DNA from: Bifidobacterium tsurumiense
GTDB lineage: Bacteria; Actinomycetota; Actinomycetes; Actinomycetales; Bifidobacteriaceae
Assembly: GCF_000741765.1 (NCBI RefSeq)
Contig: NZ_JGZU01000003.1
Location: 248,001-312,000, forward strand
DNA: 64,000 nucleotides
Reading direction: 5' to 3'
Below are positions 1 to 10,126 of the stretch, one piece after another. Each line of letters opens with the position of its first letter. Position 1 is the first letter of the stretch. The notes under the pieces are model-generated. The model did not search any database. It saw nothing but the letters and a program-made list of their open reading frames with translations, and was not told the DNA's origin. A program made the translations under genes and the position numbers.

Positions 1-1226
1 AAATTGGCAAGTGTCATATTGGACTCCGGACCGCGGGCGAATACCGGACGCCCTTCTTCCAGACCAGCGAGGAATTCGCCTGAATAGAAGCAATAATTGA
101 GCAATCCACCCGCGTCATCATCGGCCTCGTCGCTTATGGCTGCACGGAAAAGGGTTCCATACAAGGTTCCTGCATCAAGCGAGATACCTGCGGCTTGGGC
201 GAATTGGCCGAAGAGTTTCACCCAGGCGTTGAGATCCGAAGTGAAGTTATTGGCATGACTCATGCCCCGCAAGATCGCCTGCAGGAGTGGTGACCAGATC
301 CACTTCTGGATGCAGTCGGCTGAGCTTGTGCTCCAAAACCACCATTGCGAAAATCGAGGTACCCGCGGAAACATTTCCGGTACGTACGCGAACTGAATTG
401 GTGGCAACCATACCGGTGCCGGCATCTCCTTCAGGAGGGGCCATGATGGCTCCGGCTTGCAGCACCCCACTCGGTCGAGCAGACGGGCTCCCTCTTCGCT
501 TAAGGTGCCGGCTTTCTGCCCTGCGACCAAAGGTGCGGGAAGAATATCTTCGATATTCCAAGGTTGTGCAGCGACCTCCGGCAATGCACGGAATTTATCC
601 AGAAGTTCCGTATCCCATGTGTGTGTTTCAGGGTCGATGGGGAACATGCCTGAAGCATCACCCACGCCGAGCACCTTTTCTCCACTGAGTTTCCAGTGCA
701 CATATCCTGCAAGGGTGGTCATATAGGCGATCTTGCCCACGTGATCTTCGCCGTCAAGCAGGCATTGATAGAGATGCGCGACGGACCAGCGTTCCGGAAT
801 ATTATATTGGAAGAGCTCTGAGAGCTTTTCATGTGCTTCATGAGTATTGGTATTGCGCCATGTTCGGAACGGAACAAGCAATTCACCTTGTCCGTCAAAG
901 GCAAGGTATCCATGCATCATGGCAGAGAAGCCGATGGCTCCGATACGGGTGAGCTTTTCGCCATATGCCGTTTCCACATCATGTGCAAGACCCGCAAACG
1001 CATCCTGCACACCTTCCCATACCTCCTCCAGAGGATAGGTCCACAGCCCATTGTCCAAATGGTTTTCCCAACCATGCTCACCAGCTGCGATGGTGGCATA
1101 GGTGTCATCGATAAGCACTGCTTTTATACGGGTCGATCCAAATTCGATGCCCAAGGATGTTTTTCCACCACGTATCTTTTCCGCGATGGAGGCCACCTTG
1201 TCCGAGGCGTTTTGCGTCGTTGCCAT
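1..1226 (-). CDS. FGGY-family sugar kinase (L-ribulokinase-like), 3' end cut by window, two frame shifts inside
   Basis: The reading frame starts at the ATG at 1226 (AAGGAG just upstream) and stays open to the window edge, so the C-terminus is missing. The N-terminus carries the FGGY ATPase-fold start [15 protein letters not shown] and the later stretch [13 protein letters not shown], as in ribulokinase/xylulokinase-type enzymes, which phosphorylate pentuloses with ATP. Between about 474 and 265 the conserved family sequence ([25 protein letters not shown]) is found only in another frame; the original frame resumes with [20 protein letters not shown] missing base in a CC run at 473-474 and an extra base in a CCCC run at 265-268 would explain this, leaving about 70 out-of-frame residues. 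A LacI-type operator precedes the gene. The substrate is inferred from general resemblance to arabinose-locus kinases and is not certain. Confidence 0.8.
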   Translation of the reverse strand, partial: MATTQNASDKVASIAEKIRGGKTSLGIEFGSTRIKAVLIDDTYATIAAGEHGWENHLDNGLWTYPLEEVWEGVQDAFAGLAHDVETAYGEKLTRIGAIGFSAMMHGYLAFDGQGELLVPFRTWRNTNTHEAHEKLSELFQYNIPERWSVAHLYQCLLDGEDHVGKIAYMTTLAGYVHWKLSGEKVLGVGDASGMFPIDPETHTWDTELLDKFRALPEVAAQPWNIEDILPAPLVAGQKAGTLSEEGARLLDRVGCCKPEPSWPLLKEMPAPVWLPPIQFAYVPEMFPRVPRFSQWWFWSTSSADCIQKWIWSPLLQAILRGMSHANNFTSDLNAWVKLFGQFAQAAGISLDAGTLYGTLFRAAISDEADDDAGGLLNYCFYSGEFLAGLEEGRPVFARGPESNMTLAN

Positions 1227-1598
1227 GCTGCCGCTCCTTGCTGAGCCCTTACCATACGGGCTTATTCGCATACCTGTGGAGTGCCGTCAACTTCTTCGTC
1301 GACCTAATAGCCGTTGAATGATTGTGAGCGCTCACATTCCTCAATCATTGTATCCATCCTGAATCAAAACCGCAAACTCTCGGAGCAAGAATCCCTCAAC
1401 TCGCTTCGGGTCGTCCATTACATTGAGCGCTATTGGAACGAACACGCCGATGAATCAATCTGATTGCTGTAACACCAACATATGCATCGATGTAAATGTA
1501 TTGCCGAAAACCAGCGCTCATTTCAATGAAATATGGCTACGCCCCGTGTCATATACGGCCCGTCCCACATCCACGCATCACAATGTGCCATCTATGGG
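1227..1598. other. Intergenic region between the kinase and its regulator
   Basis: No gene is seen here. It holds the kinase ribosome-binding site, a perfect 14-bp LacI-type palindrome at 1323-1336, and a second partial match (TTGAGCGCTA) near 1423-1432 that could be an auxiliary half-operator. The rest is featureless to me. Confidence 0.6.
1323..1336. promoter_or_regulatory. LacI-family operator upstream of the FGGY kinase
   Basis: TGTGAGCGCTCACA is a perfect 14-bp palindrome with the central CG typical of LacI-family operators. It sits about 100 bp upstream of the kinase start. A one-mismatch copy lies upstream of the LacI-type gene (2787-2800), so the regulator probably controls both the kinase and itself. 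Confidence 0.8.
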
Positions 1599-2720
1599 CT
1601 ATCTCCGTGGAACCGGCCCCAAAGATCCTCGTTTGATCAGTTGTGCGGGAATCAACCCTACGCCGTGCGAAGATGCAGGAAAACTCGTTTCACTGCCCTC
1701 TCCAAGCAAATACAACACCTCGCGCATTGCCGCCACACCCAACTGTTCGAAATCAGGACGCACTGTCGCAAGTGGCGGGAATAGGTTATCCATGGCTGGC
1801 ATATCGTCAAAACCAACCAAACTCACATCCTGTGGAATGCGCACGCCATGCTCATGCAGAGCACGGGCAACACCCACAGCCTGACTGTCATTTGCCGTGA
1901 CGACGACGGTTGGAATCAACGACCCAATGGAACCGTAATAATCGAGCATGTGATTCATCTGCGCATAGGCCTCAGAAGATTCCCAAGTCTTGCAGTGAAT
2001 CACCGTGGAGCGTATCGATCGAGTAACAGACAGAGCCTTCCAGGCATGCAATCTGGTCGTGGCGTCACGCCAATCTTGAGGACCTGCGAAATACAACGCA
2101 TTGCGATGACCGAGATTGGCAATAAGCTGCACGACCTGGCTTACCGCACCCCATTGATCCATGCCCACAATCGCGGTAGGACCTCTGCCTTCTGCCTGTG
2201 CAAGCGCCAAACCCTCTCGAACGCTCATTTTGCCGTGAGTAGATGTCACAATAACCCGAGGTTGGGCAATGGGCGCCCGGCAAGCAGCCCGGAACATCAC
2301 ATCCGTGGGAGTGAGCAAAACAAGCGCATCCACGTTCTGCTCACCGAAGGTGTCGCATAAACCGTCGAATTCGGCCTGCGTGCATAAGGCTTCATGAACC
2401 ATGGAAACAGAAAGGAACAATCCATGGGAACGAGCCGTGGACTCCAAAGAGGAAATTGCCGAAATCGGCCCGAAGAACCTGAGCCCTCCCGCAATCAAGC
2501 CAATCGTTCGTGAGCGGTGTGAGGCAAGGGCACGGGCCGAATTGCTGGGGCGATACCCCAGTTCATCGATTGCGCGCTGCACCTTCACACGTGTCGCTGC
2601 AGAAACATCCGGAGAATCGTTGATTACGCGGGATACCGTTTGATGGCTAACGCCGGCAAGTTTTGCCACCTCAAACATGGACGGACGACGCTTGCCTCCC
2701 CCAGAACCAGCCGACACCAT
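1599..2720 (-). CDS. LacI-family transcriptional regulator
   Basis: This is a 373-residue LacI-type regulator. The N-terminal helix-turn-helix (MFEVAKLAGVSHQTVSRVIN, about residues 15-34) is followed by the hinge (RPSNSARALASHRSRTIGLI) and a periplasmic-binding-protein-like effector domain. I chose the ATG at 2720 because AAGGAGG lies 4 bases upstream; a TTG 30 bases earlier would place that Shine-Dalgarno inside the gene. Its operator-like palindromes lie upstream of itself and of the adjacent kinase, pointing to local, autoregulated control of a pentose pathway (possibly an arabinose regulator of the AraQ type; this is inference). The effector sugar cannot be read from the sequence. Confidence 0.9.
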   Translation of the reverse strand: MVSAGSGGGKRRPSMFEVAKLAGVSHQTVSRVINDSPDVSAATRVKVQRAIDELGYRPSNSARALASHRSRTIGLIAGGLRFFGPISAISSLESTARSHGLFLSVSMVHEALCTQAEFDGLCDTFGEQNVDALVLLTPTDVMFRAACRAPIAQPRVIVTSTHGKMSVREGLALAQAEGRGPTAIVGMDQWGAVSQVVQLIANLGHRNALYFAGPQDWRDATTRLHAWKALSVTRSIRSTVIHCKTWESSEAYAQMNHMLDYYGSIGSLIPTVVVTANDSQAVGVARALHEHGVRIPQDVSLVGFDDMPAMDNLFPPLATVRPDFEQLGVAAMREVLYLLGEGSETSFPASSHGVGLIPAQLIKRGSLGPVPRR

Positions 2721-2786
2721 GGCGCCTCCTTGCACATACCTTGTCCACAAACAGCTACAAGCAGTCTACCTCTGTTTCTGACATCA

Positions 2787-2800
2787 TGTGAGCGTTCACA
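2787..2800. promoter_or_regulatory. LacI-family operator upstream of the LacI-type gene
   Basis: TGTGAGCGTTCACA differs by one base from the perfect palindrome at 1323-1336. It lies 67 bp upstream of the regulator start and overlaps the last codons of rnhB, which fits autoregulation. Confidence 0.75.
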
Positions 2801-3530
2801 CAAGATGCCAGCTCATACGGTGCAATGGTGTAGGTCCAAATTGCGCAATTGCCTGCCGATGCGCCGCAGAACCATAACCCTTGTTATGTTCCCAAGCATA
2901 TGGTGCGTATCGAGCATTCCCACGCGCAATATCCACCATGAGTCTGTCTCTGGTCACCTTGGCGATAACCGACGCCACAGCTACCGTCGCACAGGATCGA
3001 TCGCCTTTTATTTTTGTCACGACCTTTGCCGCAACAGGAACATCCGGCGCGTCAAAGGTGTCCAATGCCTTCGTTATGTAGTCATGCGGACCGTCGAGAA
3101 TCGCACCGATTTGCCAACGTGAAGCCCCTTCCCCATTGCATGTGGGACCACCGTCATGAGCCGAAGCACCCATGCCGAGCTGTATTTCCACATCGCGCAG
3201 GGCCCGCAATGCCGCGATGCCAAGAGCATGAGATATGCCCCACTCATCGATTTCCGTATTACTCGCCTGCCCTACGGCAAAGGCCGCACACCACGACTCC
3301 ACTTCATCAAGCATCGCTTCACGCTTGCGTTCAGTAAGCAACTTGGAATCCGCCACACCGACCGGCACTTGCAGGTCATAGGCATCACGCGACCATATCG
3401 CCGCTGCGCCCACCATTACCGGGCCAGCCAAAGCCCCTCGACCGACCTCGTCGAATCCCACTATCACATCAGCCCCTTGGTCTGCAATCGCTTGCTCCAG
3501 ATCCAAAGTGGGCACTTCAACTGTTTTCAT
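2796..3530 (-). CDS. rnhB: Ribonuclease HII
   Basis: RNase HII (244 residues) removes ribonucleotides from RNA-DNA hybrids and misincorporated ribonucleotides from DNA. The family active-site motif FDEVGRG is at residues 26-32 (catalytic Asp27, Glu28), followed by GVADSKLLTERKRE and the later acidic site LDGPHDY. The ATG at 3530 has CAGGAG four bases upstream; an upstream in-frame GTG would lie on that Shine-Dalgarno. It is 27 bp downstream of lepB on the same strand and is probably cotranscribed with it, an arrangement seen in many actinobacteria. Confidence 0.95.
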   Translation of the reverse strand: MKTVEVPTLDLEQAIADQGADVIVGFDEVGRGALAGPVMVGAAAIWSRDAYDLQVPVGVADSKLLTERKREAMLDEVESWCAAFAVGQASNTEIDEWGISHALGIAALRALRDVEIQLGMGASAHDGGPTCNGEGASRWQIGAILDGPHDYITKALDTFDAPDVPVAAKVVTKIKGDRSCATVAVASVIAKVTRDRLMVDIARGNARYAPYAWEHNKGYGSAAHRQAIAQFGPTPLHRMSWHLV

Positions 3531-3557
3531 ATGACTCCTGGATTCCACGAACCGGAA

Positions 3558-4331
3558 TCACTGCGCATTGCCATTTGGCACGTTTTCAAATACCTCATGA
3601 TGCGCATCAAGCACACCCATTCGGCTTATCGGCCAATAGGTGAACAGTGCCACACCCTCGACATCATCGATAGGAACCAAGCCATTGGATCCATCATCCT
3701 GATGATATCTGGAATCTGCGGAATTTGAACGATTGTCACCCATCACAAACACATGATCAGCAGTGACGGTCACATTGAACGCAAAGCTGCTGGGATCCAC
3801 TCCTGGGCGAATGTAGGAACTTTCATCAATGGCCACACCGTTGATGGTCACGGGCTGGCCAGGCCCCGCACACGCCACCGTGTCCCCCGGCATTCCAATC
3901 AACCGTTTGATCAATCTGTTACTGCCATATGTATTGTCTTCTGATTGCAACCAATTCGCCGGATCGGTGAACACAACAATATCGCCACGTTGCAAAGCGA
4001 TATGTTTGGGAGCCAACAAAGTGGTTATCACACGGTCACCGACTTCAATCGTGTCACGCATCGATCCCGAAGGAATCACATAGAATCCGAACAGGAACAT
4101 ACGAATCAGCAGCATGACGATTATTGGAACCCCGCACCAAATCAGCAGGCTGCCCCATCCACCGCCTTGTTGGTCATCCGCTTCACTGCGCATATGACGT
4201 CCGCGCGGCATAGGGGAAGGATCCACCCCGTGGTCAGAAATGGCAAGTATGCGCGAATCATGCTCTTCGGATGTCGTGGCTTCCCCATCGACAACGCCAG
4301 CCGTTGCATGACCAGATCGAACAGGCATCAT
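3558..4331 (-). CDS. lepB: Type I signal peptidase
   Basis: This membrane peptidase removes signal peptides from exported proteins. In its 257 residues a long acidic cytoplasmic N-terminus precedes one membrane segment (about 61-82), then the catalytic serine box IPSGSM (Ser90), the general-base lysine in IKRLIGMPGD (Lys142) and the GDNRSNSADSR box. A single N-terminal membrane anchor is typical of Gram-positive LepB. Two ATG codons lie in tandem (4331 and 4328) behind AGGAAGG; either could be used. A terminator lies upstream after rplS, so lepB-rnhB likely has its own promoter. Confidence 0.96.
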   Translation of the reverse strand: MMPVRSGHATAGVVDGEATTSEEHDSRILAISDHGVDPSPMPRGRHMRSEADDQQGGGWGSLLIWCGVPIIVMLLIRMFLFGFYVIPSGSMRDTIEVGDRVITTLLAPKHIALQRGDIVVFTDPANWLQSEDNTYGSNRLIKRLIGMPGDTVACAGPGQPVTINGVAIDESSYIRPGVDPSSFAFNVTVTADHVFVMGDNRSNSADSRYHQDDGSNGLVPIDDVEGVALFTYWPISRMGVLDAHHEVFENVPNGNAQ

Positions 4332-4444
4332 GTCCCTTCCTAGGTGCGGTTACACATCGATACGCCACACATTGCGGCATCTCGATTACCTTTGCCACCG
4401 TGCCACGCATGCACGGACTCCATCATAGCGTCCCTCTATGCAAA

Positions 4445-4478
4445 AACGGTCTGATTCCGGGTTAGGAATCAGACCGTT
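4445..4478 (-). terminator. Rho-independent terminator after rplS
   Basis: A perfect 14-bp inverted repeat (AACGGTCTGATTCC and its complement) with a 6-base loop is followed on the minus strand by TTTT. It separates rplS from lepB. Confidence 0.9.
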
Positions 4479-4506
4479 CATCGCAAATTTCGCGAAAGCT
4501 CTATGA

Positions 4507-4878
4507 TCAGGCAGCCTTGGCGCTGTTGTCACGACGCTCAACGATACGAGCAGCCTTACCGCGCAGCTTACGCAGGTAATACAGCTTCGCACGACGCACG
4601 CGACCGCGACGCAGCAGCTTGATGGAATCGATTGCCGGAGAGTGCAGCGGGAAACGACGCTCAACGCCGGTTCCGAAGCTGATCTTGCGCACGATGAATG
4701 ATTCACGCACGCCAGCTCCGTGACGGGCAATCACCACACCGGTGAATGCCTGAATACGGGAGTTGTTACCTTCCTTGATCCGGACGTTGACCTCAACGGT
4801 GTCGCCAGGACGGAATGCCGGGATCTCCTCGGCAGCCTTCATATGCTTGGCATCAAATGCCTCAACAGCATTAACCAT
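4507..4878 (-). CDS. rplS: 50S ribosomal protein L19
   Basis: L19 lies at the 30S-50S interface of the ribosome. The 123 residues carry the family core [44 protein letters not shown] and the basic [16 protein letters not shown]. The ATG at 4878 is preceded by GAGGAA. It is a single transcription unit ended by a strong hairpin. In many bacteria rplS follows trmD; here rpsP-khpA-rimM-trmD is about 50 kb away, so the group is split. Confidence 0.98.
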   Translation of the reverse strand: MVNAVEAFDAKHMKAAEEIPAFRPGDTVEVNVRIKEGNNSRIQAFTGVVIARHGAGVRESFIVRKISFGTGVERRFPLHSPAIDSIKLLRRGRVRRAKLYYLRKLRGKAARIVERRDNSAKAA

Positions 4879-5344
4879 GCTATTCCTCGGTCACTGCCGC
4901 ATATCAGTGCACTGGTTGGGGCGTGCCCGCGCATTGCACGATTCATCCATTCGGATTCACACGCCTATTTGTTCTTTACAGGTTTGCCTGCAAAGTTTCG
5001 CCAATCCGCCGAAAACCGCTACTGCGCAGTCTTGTGACCGTTCCGGCTGGACCAAAAGAAAAGCATGATTATGCGGCATCACGCTTCTCGGCATAGCAAC
5101 GGACGATTTTACCGAATATGCGGGACAGTCTGAGTTTCTGAGCATGAGTCTTCGTCTTATCCAATGCTTGACAAGCTCATGCATCGCACACGATCAGTGT
5201 TCTCTGAGTGGGAGATTCCGCAATGACAACCAGGTCACCCTAAGGCATAATCCAACGCATAAACGATTCGAGGCCTGCCGCAATCATGCGAACAGGCCTC
5301 GAATATCAACGGCTATCGCCGGCTTGGCGACGATAACGTCTCAA
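4879..5344. other. Intergenic region between pgi and rplS
   Basis: No convincing gene. It contains the pgi terminator hairpin at 5266-5304 and must contain the rplS promoter on the minus strand, but I could not pick a convincing -35/-10 pair. Confidence 0.5.
5266..5304 (-). terminator. Hairpin terminator after pgi
   Basis: The 12-bp arms ATTCGAGGCCTG and CAGGCCTCGAAT are perfect complements around a 15-base loop. The T-tract after it on the minus strand is short (CGTTTA), so termination strength is uncertain. Confidence 0.7.
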
Positions 5345-7042
5345 TCAGAACTCACGCTTGGAACGATAGAACTTGATCAGGCTCTGCGTAGAAGCATCCT
5401 GAGCAGCCAAAGCTTCATCATCCTGGGAGATGGCAGGAGTGATCTGCTTTGCCAACTGCTTACCGAGTTCAACACCCCACTGATCGTAGGAGTCAAGGCC
5501 CCAAACGGTGCCCTCAACGAAGGTGATGTGCTCATAGAGAGCAATCAGCTCACCGACTGCGAATGGGGTGAGCGCCACACCGAAGATAGAAGTGGTCGGG
5601 CGGTTACCGGTGAACACGCGAGCAGGTACGATCTCCTCAGGAGTTCCCTCAGCACGCACCTCGTCGGCGGTCTTGCCAAAGGCCAATGCCTTGGTCTGTG
5701 CGAAGTAGTTGCCCAAGAAGAGCTCGTGCACATCCTGATCGCCATCCTTGACGGGGTTTGGCGTATTCACGAATGCGATGAAGTCAGCGGGGATCAGCTG
5801 AGTTCCCTGATGGATCAGCTGATAGAAGGCGTGCTGACCGTTGGTGCCAGGCTCGCCCCAGAAGATCTCACCGGTTTCGGTGGTCACAGGGGTGCCGTCC
5901 CAGCGCACGGACTTTCCGTTGGACTCCATGGTCAACTGCTGCAGGTATGCCGGGAAGCGATGCAGATACTGGTCATAAGGCAGCACAGCATGGGAAGCGA
6001 CCTTGAAGAAGTTGCGATACCACACATTCAGCATGCCCAACTGAACCACGACGTTCTTCTCAAAAGGCGTGTTGGCGAAGTATTCATCGATCTCGTGGAA
6101 TCCGTGCAGGAACTCCTCGAAACGTGCCGGTCCGAATACCACTGCGAGAGAGGTGCCGACAGCGGAATCAACGGAATAACGACCGCCAACCCAGTTCCAG
6201 AATCCGAATGCATTCTCTGGATCGATGCCGAATTCAGCAACCTTCTCAAGGTTGGTGGACACTGCGATGAAGTGCTTGCGCACTGCCTCAGCGGACTTTT
6301 CGTCCGAACCGTCGATGGCGCCTGCAGCCTTGAGCTCTTCGAGCAGCCAAGTGCGTGCCTCACGGGCATTGGTCAGGGTTTCCAGAGTGGTGAAGGTCTT
6401 GGAGACGATGATGAACAGCGTGGTTTCAGGGTCAAGACCCTTGGTCTTCTCCGCCAGATCGTTAGGATCGATATTGGAGATGTAACGAGCGTCGATGCCT
6501 GCATCAGCATATGGCTTCAATGCTTCGTACACCATTACGGGACCCAAATCGGAACCGCCGATGCCGATGTTGACCACCGTGGTGATCTTCTTGCCTGAAA
6601 CGCCGGTCCACTCACCGGAACGCACCTTCTCAGCAAAGGCATAGATGCGGTCGAGGGTCTCGCGCACATCCTTGACGGTGTCCTGTCCGTCGACGATGTA
6701 CTTGCCTTCGTCTTCCACGGGGCGACGCAATGCGGTGTGCAGCACTGCGCGGTCTTCGGTGTTATTGATATGCACACCGGTGTACATGGCCTTGGTGCGC
6801 TCTTCCAGCTTCACATCCTTGGCGAGATCAGCGAAGAGCTTCAAAGTCTCAGGCTTGATCAGATTCTTGGACAGATCGAAGTGCAGATCGCCAGCTTCGA
6901 AGCTCAGCTTCTCCACACGGGAGTCATCATCAGCGAACCACTGCTTGAGATTGATGCCCTCAGCCTGAAGTTCATCGTAATGCTTCTGCAGTGCAGCCCA
7001 AGCAGGGGTCTGCGTTGCGTCAACGGGAGGATTGATGGCCAT
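5345..7042 (-). CDS. pgi: Glucose-6-phosphate isomerase
   Basis: This cytoplasmic enzyme interconverts glucose-6-phosphate and fructose-6-phosphate, feeding the bifid shunt through fructose-6-phosphate. At 565 residues it has the usual length of the long bacterial/eukaryotic-type GPI. Family blocks seen: [44 protein letters not shown] (signature 1) and [12 protein letters not shown] (signature 2). The ATG at 7042 has AAAGGACC upstream. It is monocistronic, with a hairpin behind it. Confidence 0.98.
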   Translation of the reverse strand: MAINPPVDATQTPAWAALQKHYDELQAEGINLKQWFADDDSRVEKLSFEAGDLHFDLSKNLIKPETLKLFADLAKDVKLEERTKAMYTGVHINNTEDRAVLHTALRRPVEDEGKYIVDGQDTVKDVRETLDRIYAFAEKVRSGEWTGVSGKKITTVVNIGIGGSDLGPVMVYEALKPYADAGIDARYISNIDPNDLAEKTKGLDPETTLFIIVSKTFTTLETLTNAREARTWLLEELKAAGAIDGSDEKSAEAVRKHFIAVSTNLEKVAEFGIDPENAFGFWNWVGGRYSVDSAVGTSLAVVFGPARFEEFLHGFHEIDEYFANTPFEKNVVVQLGMLNVWYRNFFKVASHAVLPYDQYLHRFPAYLQQLTMESNGKSVRWDGTPVTTETGEIFWGEPGTNGQHAFYQLIHQGTQLIPADFIAFVNTPNPVKDGDQDVHELFLGNYFAQTKALAFGKTADEVRAEGTPEEIVPARVFTGNRPTTSIFGVALTPFAVGELIALYEHITFVEGTVWGLDSYDQWGVELGKQLAKQITPAISQDDEALAAQDASTQSLIKFYRSKREF

Positions 7043-7303
7043 GGTTACTAGGTCCTTTCATCATCAGACGAAGCGGCGCGCCTCTGACTCGCGGCACCTG
7101 TGCGTCGGTGCCATACCGTTACAGCATTGCACGCCGGTATCTTCTCTTCACACGGTACTCATGAAATAGGACAGCGACGGGCCTGCAATCTTCCGGCATG
7201 CAAACGTATGCACTCTGTCCTGCTCCCTCGCAGAATGTAGAGGATTGTTCTCCATGCTGCCCAGCCCCGTAAACCTTCACATCGTTTCTTTAAGATAGAG
7301 GAC

Positions 7304-8707
7304 ATGGATTCAAGTAGACGGACAAATGCGGGATTGAGCTCATATAACACCGCATCTATGGGCAATGCCGGGACCGATACCATCAGCAACACACCTGCAA
7401 CCCGCAATCTCCGTTTCTCGTGGCACCAACATTGGTTCATTCTCGCGCCGCTTATTGTCAACCTGCTCACCTATGCAGTGGTCTTTCCCGGCATCGACTC
7501 GCCTGATGCCTCGGATCAGCGGCAACAATACGCCACCTGGACCTTCAACAAACAGCATTCCATATTGGACACGTTCTTTCTCGGCTTCATTGCACGCAAC
7601 GAATTGCGGCTTGCCAACCTTTTGCAAGTGTTCATCTTCTCCGCCTGTATCATCACTGCCTTGATGGTGCTCTCCTCTCGGGTGAGTCGGACGGCCTTGT
7701 TTATAACAACACTGGCATGGACTTTCTTTCCCCTGTTCCCTGCATATGCAGTTTCCAGCACCAAAGATGTGCTCTGCGCAGGTTTCACATTGCTGCTGTG
7801 CATAGAAGTGTTCGAAGCGATTGACTCACATGGGGCAATACTGCGTAGTCCTTGGTTCTTGACAGGTCTTGGATTGACGCTCTTCGTCACCAATGAGCTG
7901 CGTAAAAACAATTTTCTCTTCGTATTTGCCATAATCGTCTTCTTGCTGATCGCATTTCGCAATTATTGGAAACGCTTGATGGCGTCATTCTTGATATTCG
8001 TCTCGCTCAGCGTTGCGTGGGGCGCTTACTGCGATTACGGACTCAAAGCAACGCCTTCTCCCACAACCGAAATGCTGGGAGTTCCTTTGATGCAGGTTTC
8101 CTATATCTATTATGAAAATCTGCATGGCAATCCGCAGAATCTCCCCTCTGAAGCGGATGCGTATTTCCAAGCCATCCGCCCTGCGGAACAATGGTCATCC
8201 AATTATGACATCGAACGCAGCTTTGTCATGAGCAATAAGGTGGAATCCCTGACCAGCAGCGATCTGGGGTCATTCCTGAGCAATTGGAGCTCTTTATGCT
8301 TCGCCAATTTCGGCACATGCGTACACGCTTATGTGCTTTTTGAGGGATCGCTTATCAACCCCATGCAGACCGCCGACGATCAGTACAGCATTCTGGCAGC
8401 GGTGCTCGGCACGGATAAGGCGAGCGCATCGCAATCGCCGCTGGCCCCGATTCCACGAATTGTGTTCAATCTCGCCGCATTCGATTGGGCATTGATCGCA
8501 TTGGCGATTGTCGCGGTTCGGCGCGGTAAAAAGCATCTGCTGCCGCTATTCCTCATTCCACTGGGGATCGCCATTTCCTTGATGCTGGCCGCTTTGGCGG
8601 TTCAGATCCGACTCATGCTCGGAGCCATCATCCTCATACCATTCTTAGCTGCGTTGATTCTGGACAAGACTGCGTCACAGCAGCGGGAAGAAATCAACCC
8701 GATGTAA
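7304..8707 (+). CDS. Polytopic membrane protein of unknown function, possibly glycosyltransferase-C-like
   Basis: 467 residues with a short cytoplasmic N-terminus and about ten hydrophobic segments (for example LAPLIVNLLTYAVVFPG, FLFVFAIIVFLLIAF, LIALAIVAV, SLMLAALAVQI, MLGAIILIPFLAALIL). A large hydrophilic loop spans about residues 250-350. The first loop contains acidic residues (GIDSPDASDQ) after membrane segment 1, which recalls GT-C membrane glycosyltransferases, but I cannot assign a family with confidence. The start follows AGAGGAC at the ATG at 7304. It converges on the guanylyltransferase gene with a 32-bp gap and has no obvious partner. Confidence 0.75.
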   Translation: MDSSRRTNAGLSSYNTASMGNAGTDTISNTPATRNLRFSWHQHWFILAPLIVNLLTYAVVFPGIDSPDASDQRQQYATWTFNKQHSILDTFFLGFIARNELRLANLLQVFIFSACIITALMVLSSRVSRTALFITTLAWTFFPLFPAYAVSSTKDVLCAGFTLLLCIEVFEAIDSHGAILRSPWFLTGLGLTLFVTNELRKNNFLFVFAIIVFLLIAFRNYWKRLMASFLIFVSLSVAWGAYCDYGLKATPSPTTEMLGVPLMQVSYIYYENLHGNPQNLPSEADAYFQAIRPAEQWSSNYDIERSFVMSNKVESLTSSDLGSFLSNWSSLCFANFGTCVHAYVLFEGSLINPMQTADDQYSILAAVLGTDKASASQSPLAPIPRIVFNLAAFDWALIALAIVAVRRGKKHLLPLFLIPLGIAISLMLAALAVQIRLMLGAIILIPFLAALILDKTASQQREEINPM

Positions 8708-8739
8708 TAATGCAAATCCGCCTATCAGGCATCCACTGG

Positions 8740-9903
8740 CTACAGTACTTCGCCTCTGCCTTGCTGGGCCAATACCTTGACCATATCCTTGACCTCTTGG
8801 CTGCGAGCACGCGGCGCAACGAGCAGCGCATCCGGCGTATCGGCGACCACCATGTCGTTGACGCCAAGCAATGCAACGGTTCGTCCACTTGCCGGTACCA
8901 CCACATCTCCTGCACTGTCCAATAACACCACGTCATCTTCATTGCCAACGATTTTGACATTGCGTTCATTCGCGCTTGGCAATAAGGCTGCTACCGAATT
9001 GAAATCACCGACATCATCCCAGCCGAAGTCTCCCGGGACGACAGCAACGCCTCCGTTCAAGCTCAAGGGTTCCGCCACAGCGTAGTCGAAGGCAATCTTC
9101 TCGATGCCATGCCAGTGCCTAGCCATGACTTCATCGATGCGTGCAGCAGCATCTTGGGATCCGTCATCGGCTTGCACAATCACATCGGCGATCTCCTCAA
9201 TGGCCGTTGCGATTTGCGGCTTATGAGACCTCAAAAAATCAAACAACATGTCCACACGCATCATGAACATGCCGGCATTCCAACGGTATTCCCCAGTGGA
9301 TAAATATGACTGAGCGGTTACCGCATCAGGTTTCTCCACGAAACGAAGTACTTTCCTAGCTCTGGATGCCGCAGGCAATTCATCAGCCAGCGAGTTGCCT
9401 TCATGAATATATCCAAATGCCGTAGAAGGTCGTGATGCCGCAATACCAATAGTGGCAAGGTATCCGGCTCGCGCGGCCACCACCGCCTGCTCCACTGCCT
9501 CATCGAAGGCGTCCATGCCACGAATAACGTGATCCGCAGCGAAGGATCCGATCACAATATGCTTGCCGTGTCGCTTCGCCATAACCGCAGCGGCCAAAGC
9601 TATGGCTGCCGTTGAATCACGTTGCACCGGTTCGGCAAGAATATTGCGAGTCGGCAGTTGAGGTAATTGACGACGAACCTCGTCGACGTGTCGCCAACCC
9701 GTCACCACGCAAATATGATCCGGGTCCATACGCCTCGCCAAGCGATCATATGTCGACTGCAAAAGCGTGCGCCCCTGCCCCAAAATATCGTAGAGGAATT
9801 TCGGCTTATTGCGACGGCTTATGGGCCATAAGCGGCTCCCTGTTCCCCCTGCAGGGATAACGGCATACCAGTCATCAGTCATCGCATCATCCATGCGCTC
9901 CAT
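8740..9903 (-). CDS. manC: Mannose-1-phosphate guanylyltransferase
   Basis: This nucleotidyltransferase makes GDP-mannose from mannose-1-phosphate and GTP for cell-surface glycan synthesis. The N-terminal signature AVIPAGGTGSRLWPISRR..KPKFL is typical, followed by AEPVQRDSTAAIALAA, GSFAADHVI, FVEKPD and GEYRWNAGMF. About 387 residues means only the pyrophosphorylase part and no C-terminal isomerase domain. Start choice is uncertain: the ATG at 9903 (weak GAGGG upstream) is preferred over the long upstream extension, with ATG codons at 9894 and 9882 also possible. Stands alone on the minus strand. Confidence 0.9.
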   Translation of the reverse strand: MERMDDAMTDDWYAVIPAGGTGSRLWPISRRNKPKFLYDILGQGRTLLQSTYDRLARRMDPDHICVVTGWRHVDEVRRQLPQLPTRNILAEPVQRDSTAAIALAAAVMAKRHGKHIVIGSFAADHVIRGMDAFDEAVEQAVVAARAGYLATIGIAASRPSTAFGYIHEGNSLADELPAASRARKVLRFVEKPDAVTAQSYLSTGEYRWNAGMFMMRVDMLFDFLRSHKPQIATAIEEIADVIVQADDGSQDAAARIDEVMARHWHGIEKIAFDYAVAEPLSLNGGVAVVPGDFGWDDVGDFNSVAALLPSANERNVKIVGNEDDVVLLDSAGDVVVPASGRTVALLGVNDMVVADTPDALLVAPRARSQEVKDMVKVLAQQGRGEVL

Positions 9904-10055
9904 TCTCACGCATCCCTCAAACAACGGCTTTCTGCCGCAATATGCCTGCACAATCAATGGCGACTCGACGGATCACAAAACGCTCGCAATAATAATGCCG
10001 TTTCGCATACCACGGGTTCGGCCAAATCGACACTTTTAACCACTCAACACGCGCG

Positions 10056-10084
10056 TGGACAAAGTCACTGTGCGTCGGTATACT
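10056..10084 (+). promoter_or_regulatory. Sigma-70-type promoter for tRNA-Thr
   Basis: TGGACA (10056-10061) and TATACT (10079-10084) are separated by 17 bp. The predicted start lies about 35 bases before the tRNA-Thr gene. Confidence 0.65.
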
Positions 10085-10126
10085 TTTCTATTTGTGCGCG
10101 GGTAGCGAATGCTGCTCGGGCAAAAA

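Noticed and set aside
5144..6598. Long plus-strand open frame (484 codons) opposite pgi
   Set aside because: Antisense to pgi, no recognisable domain and no ribosome-binding site.
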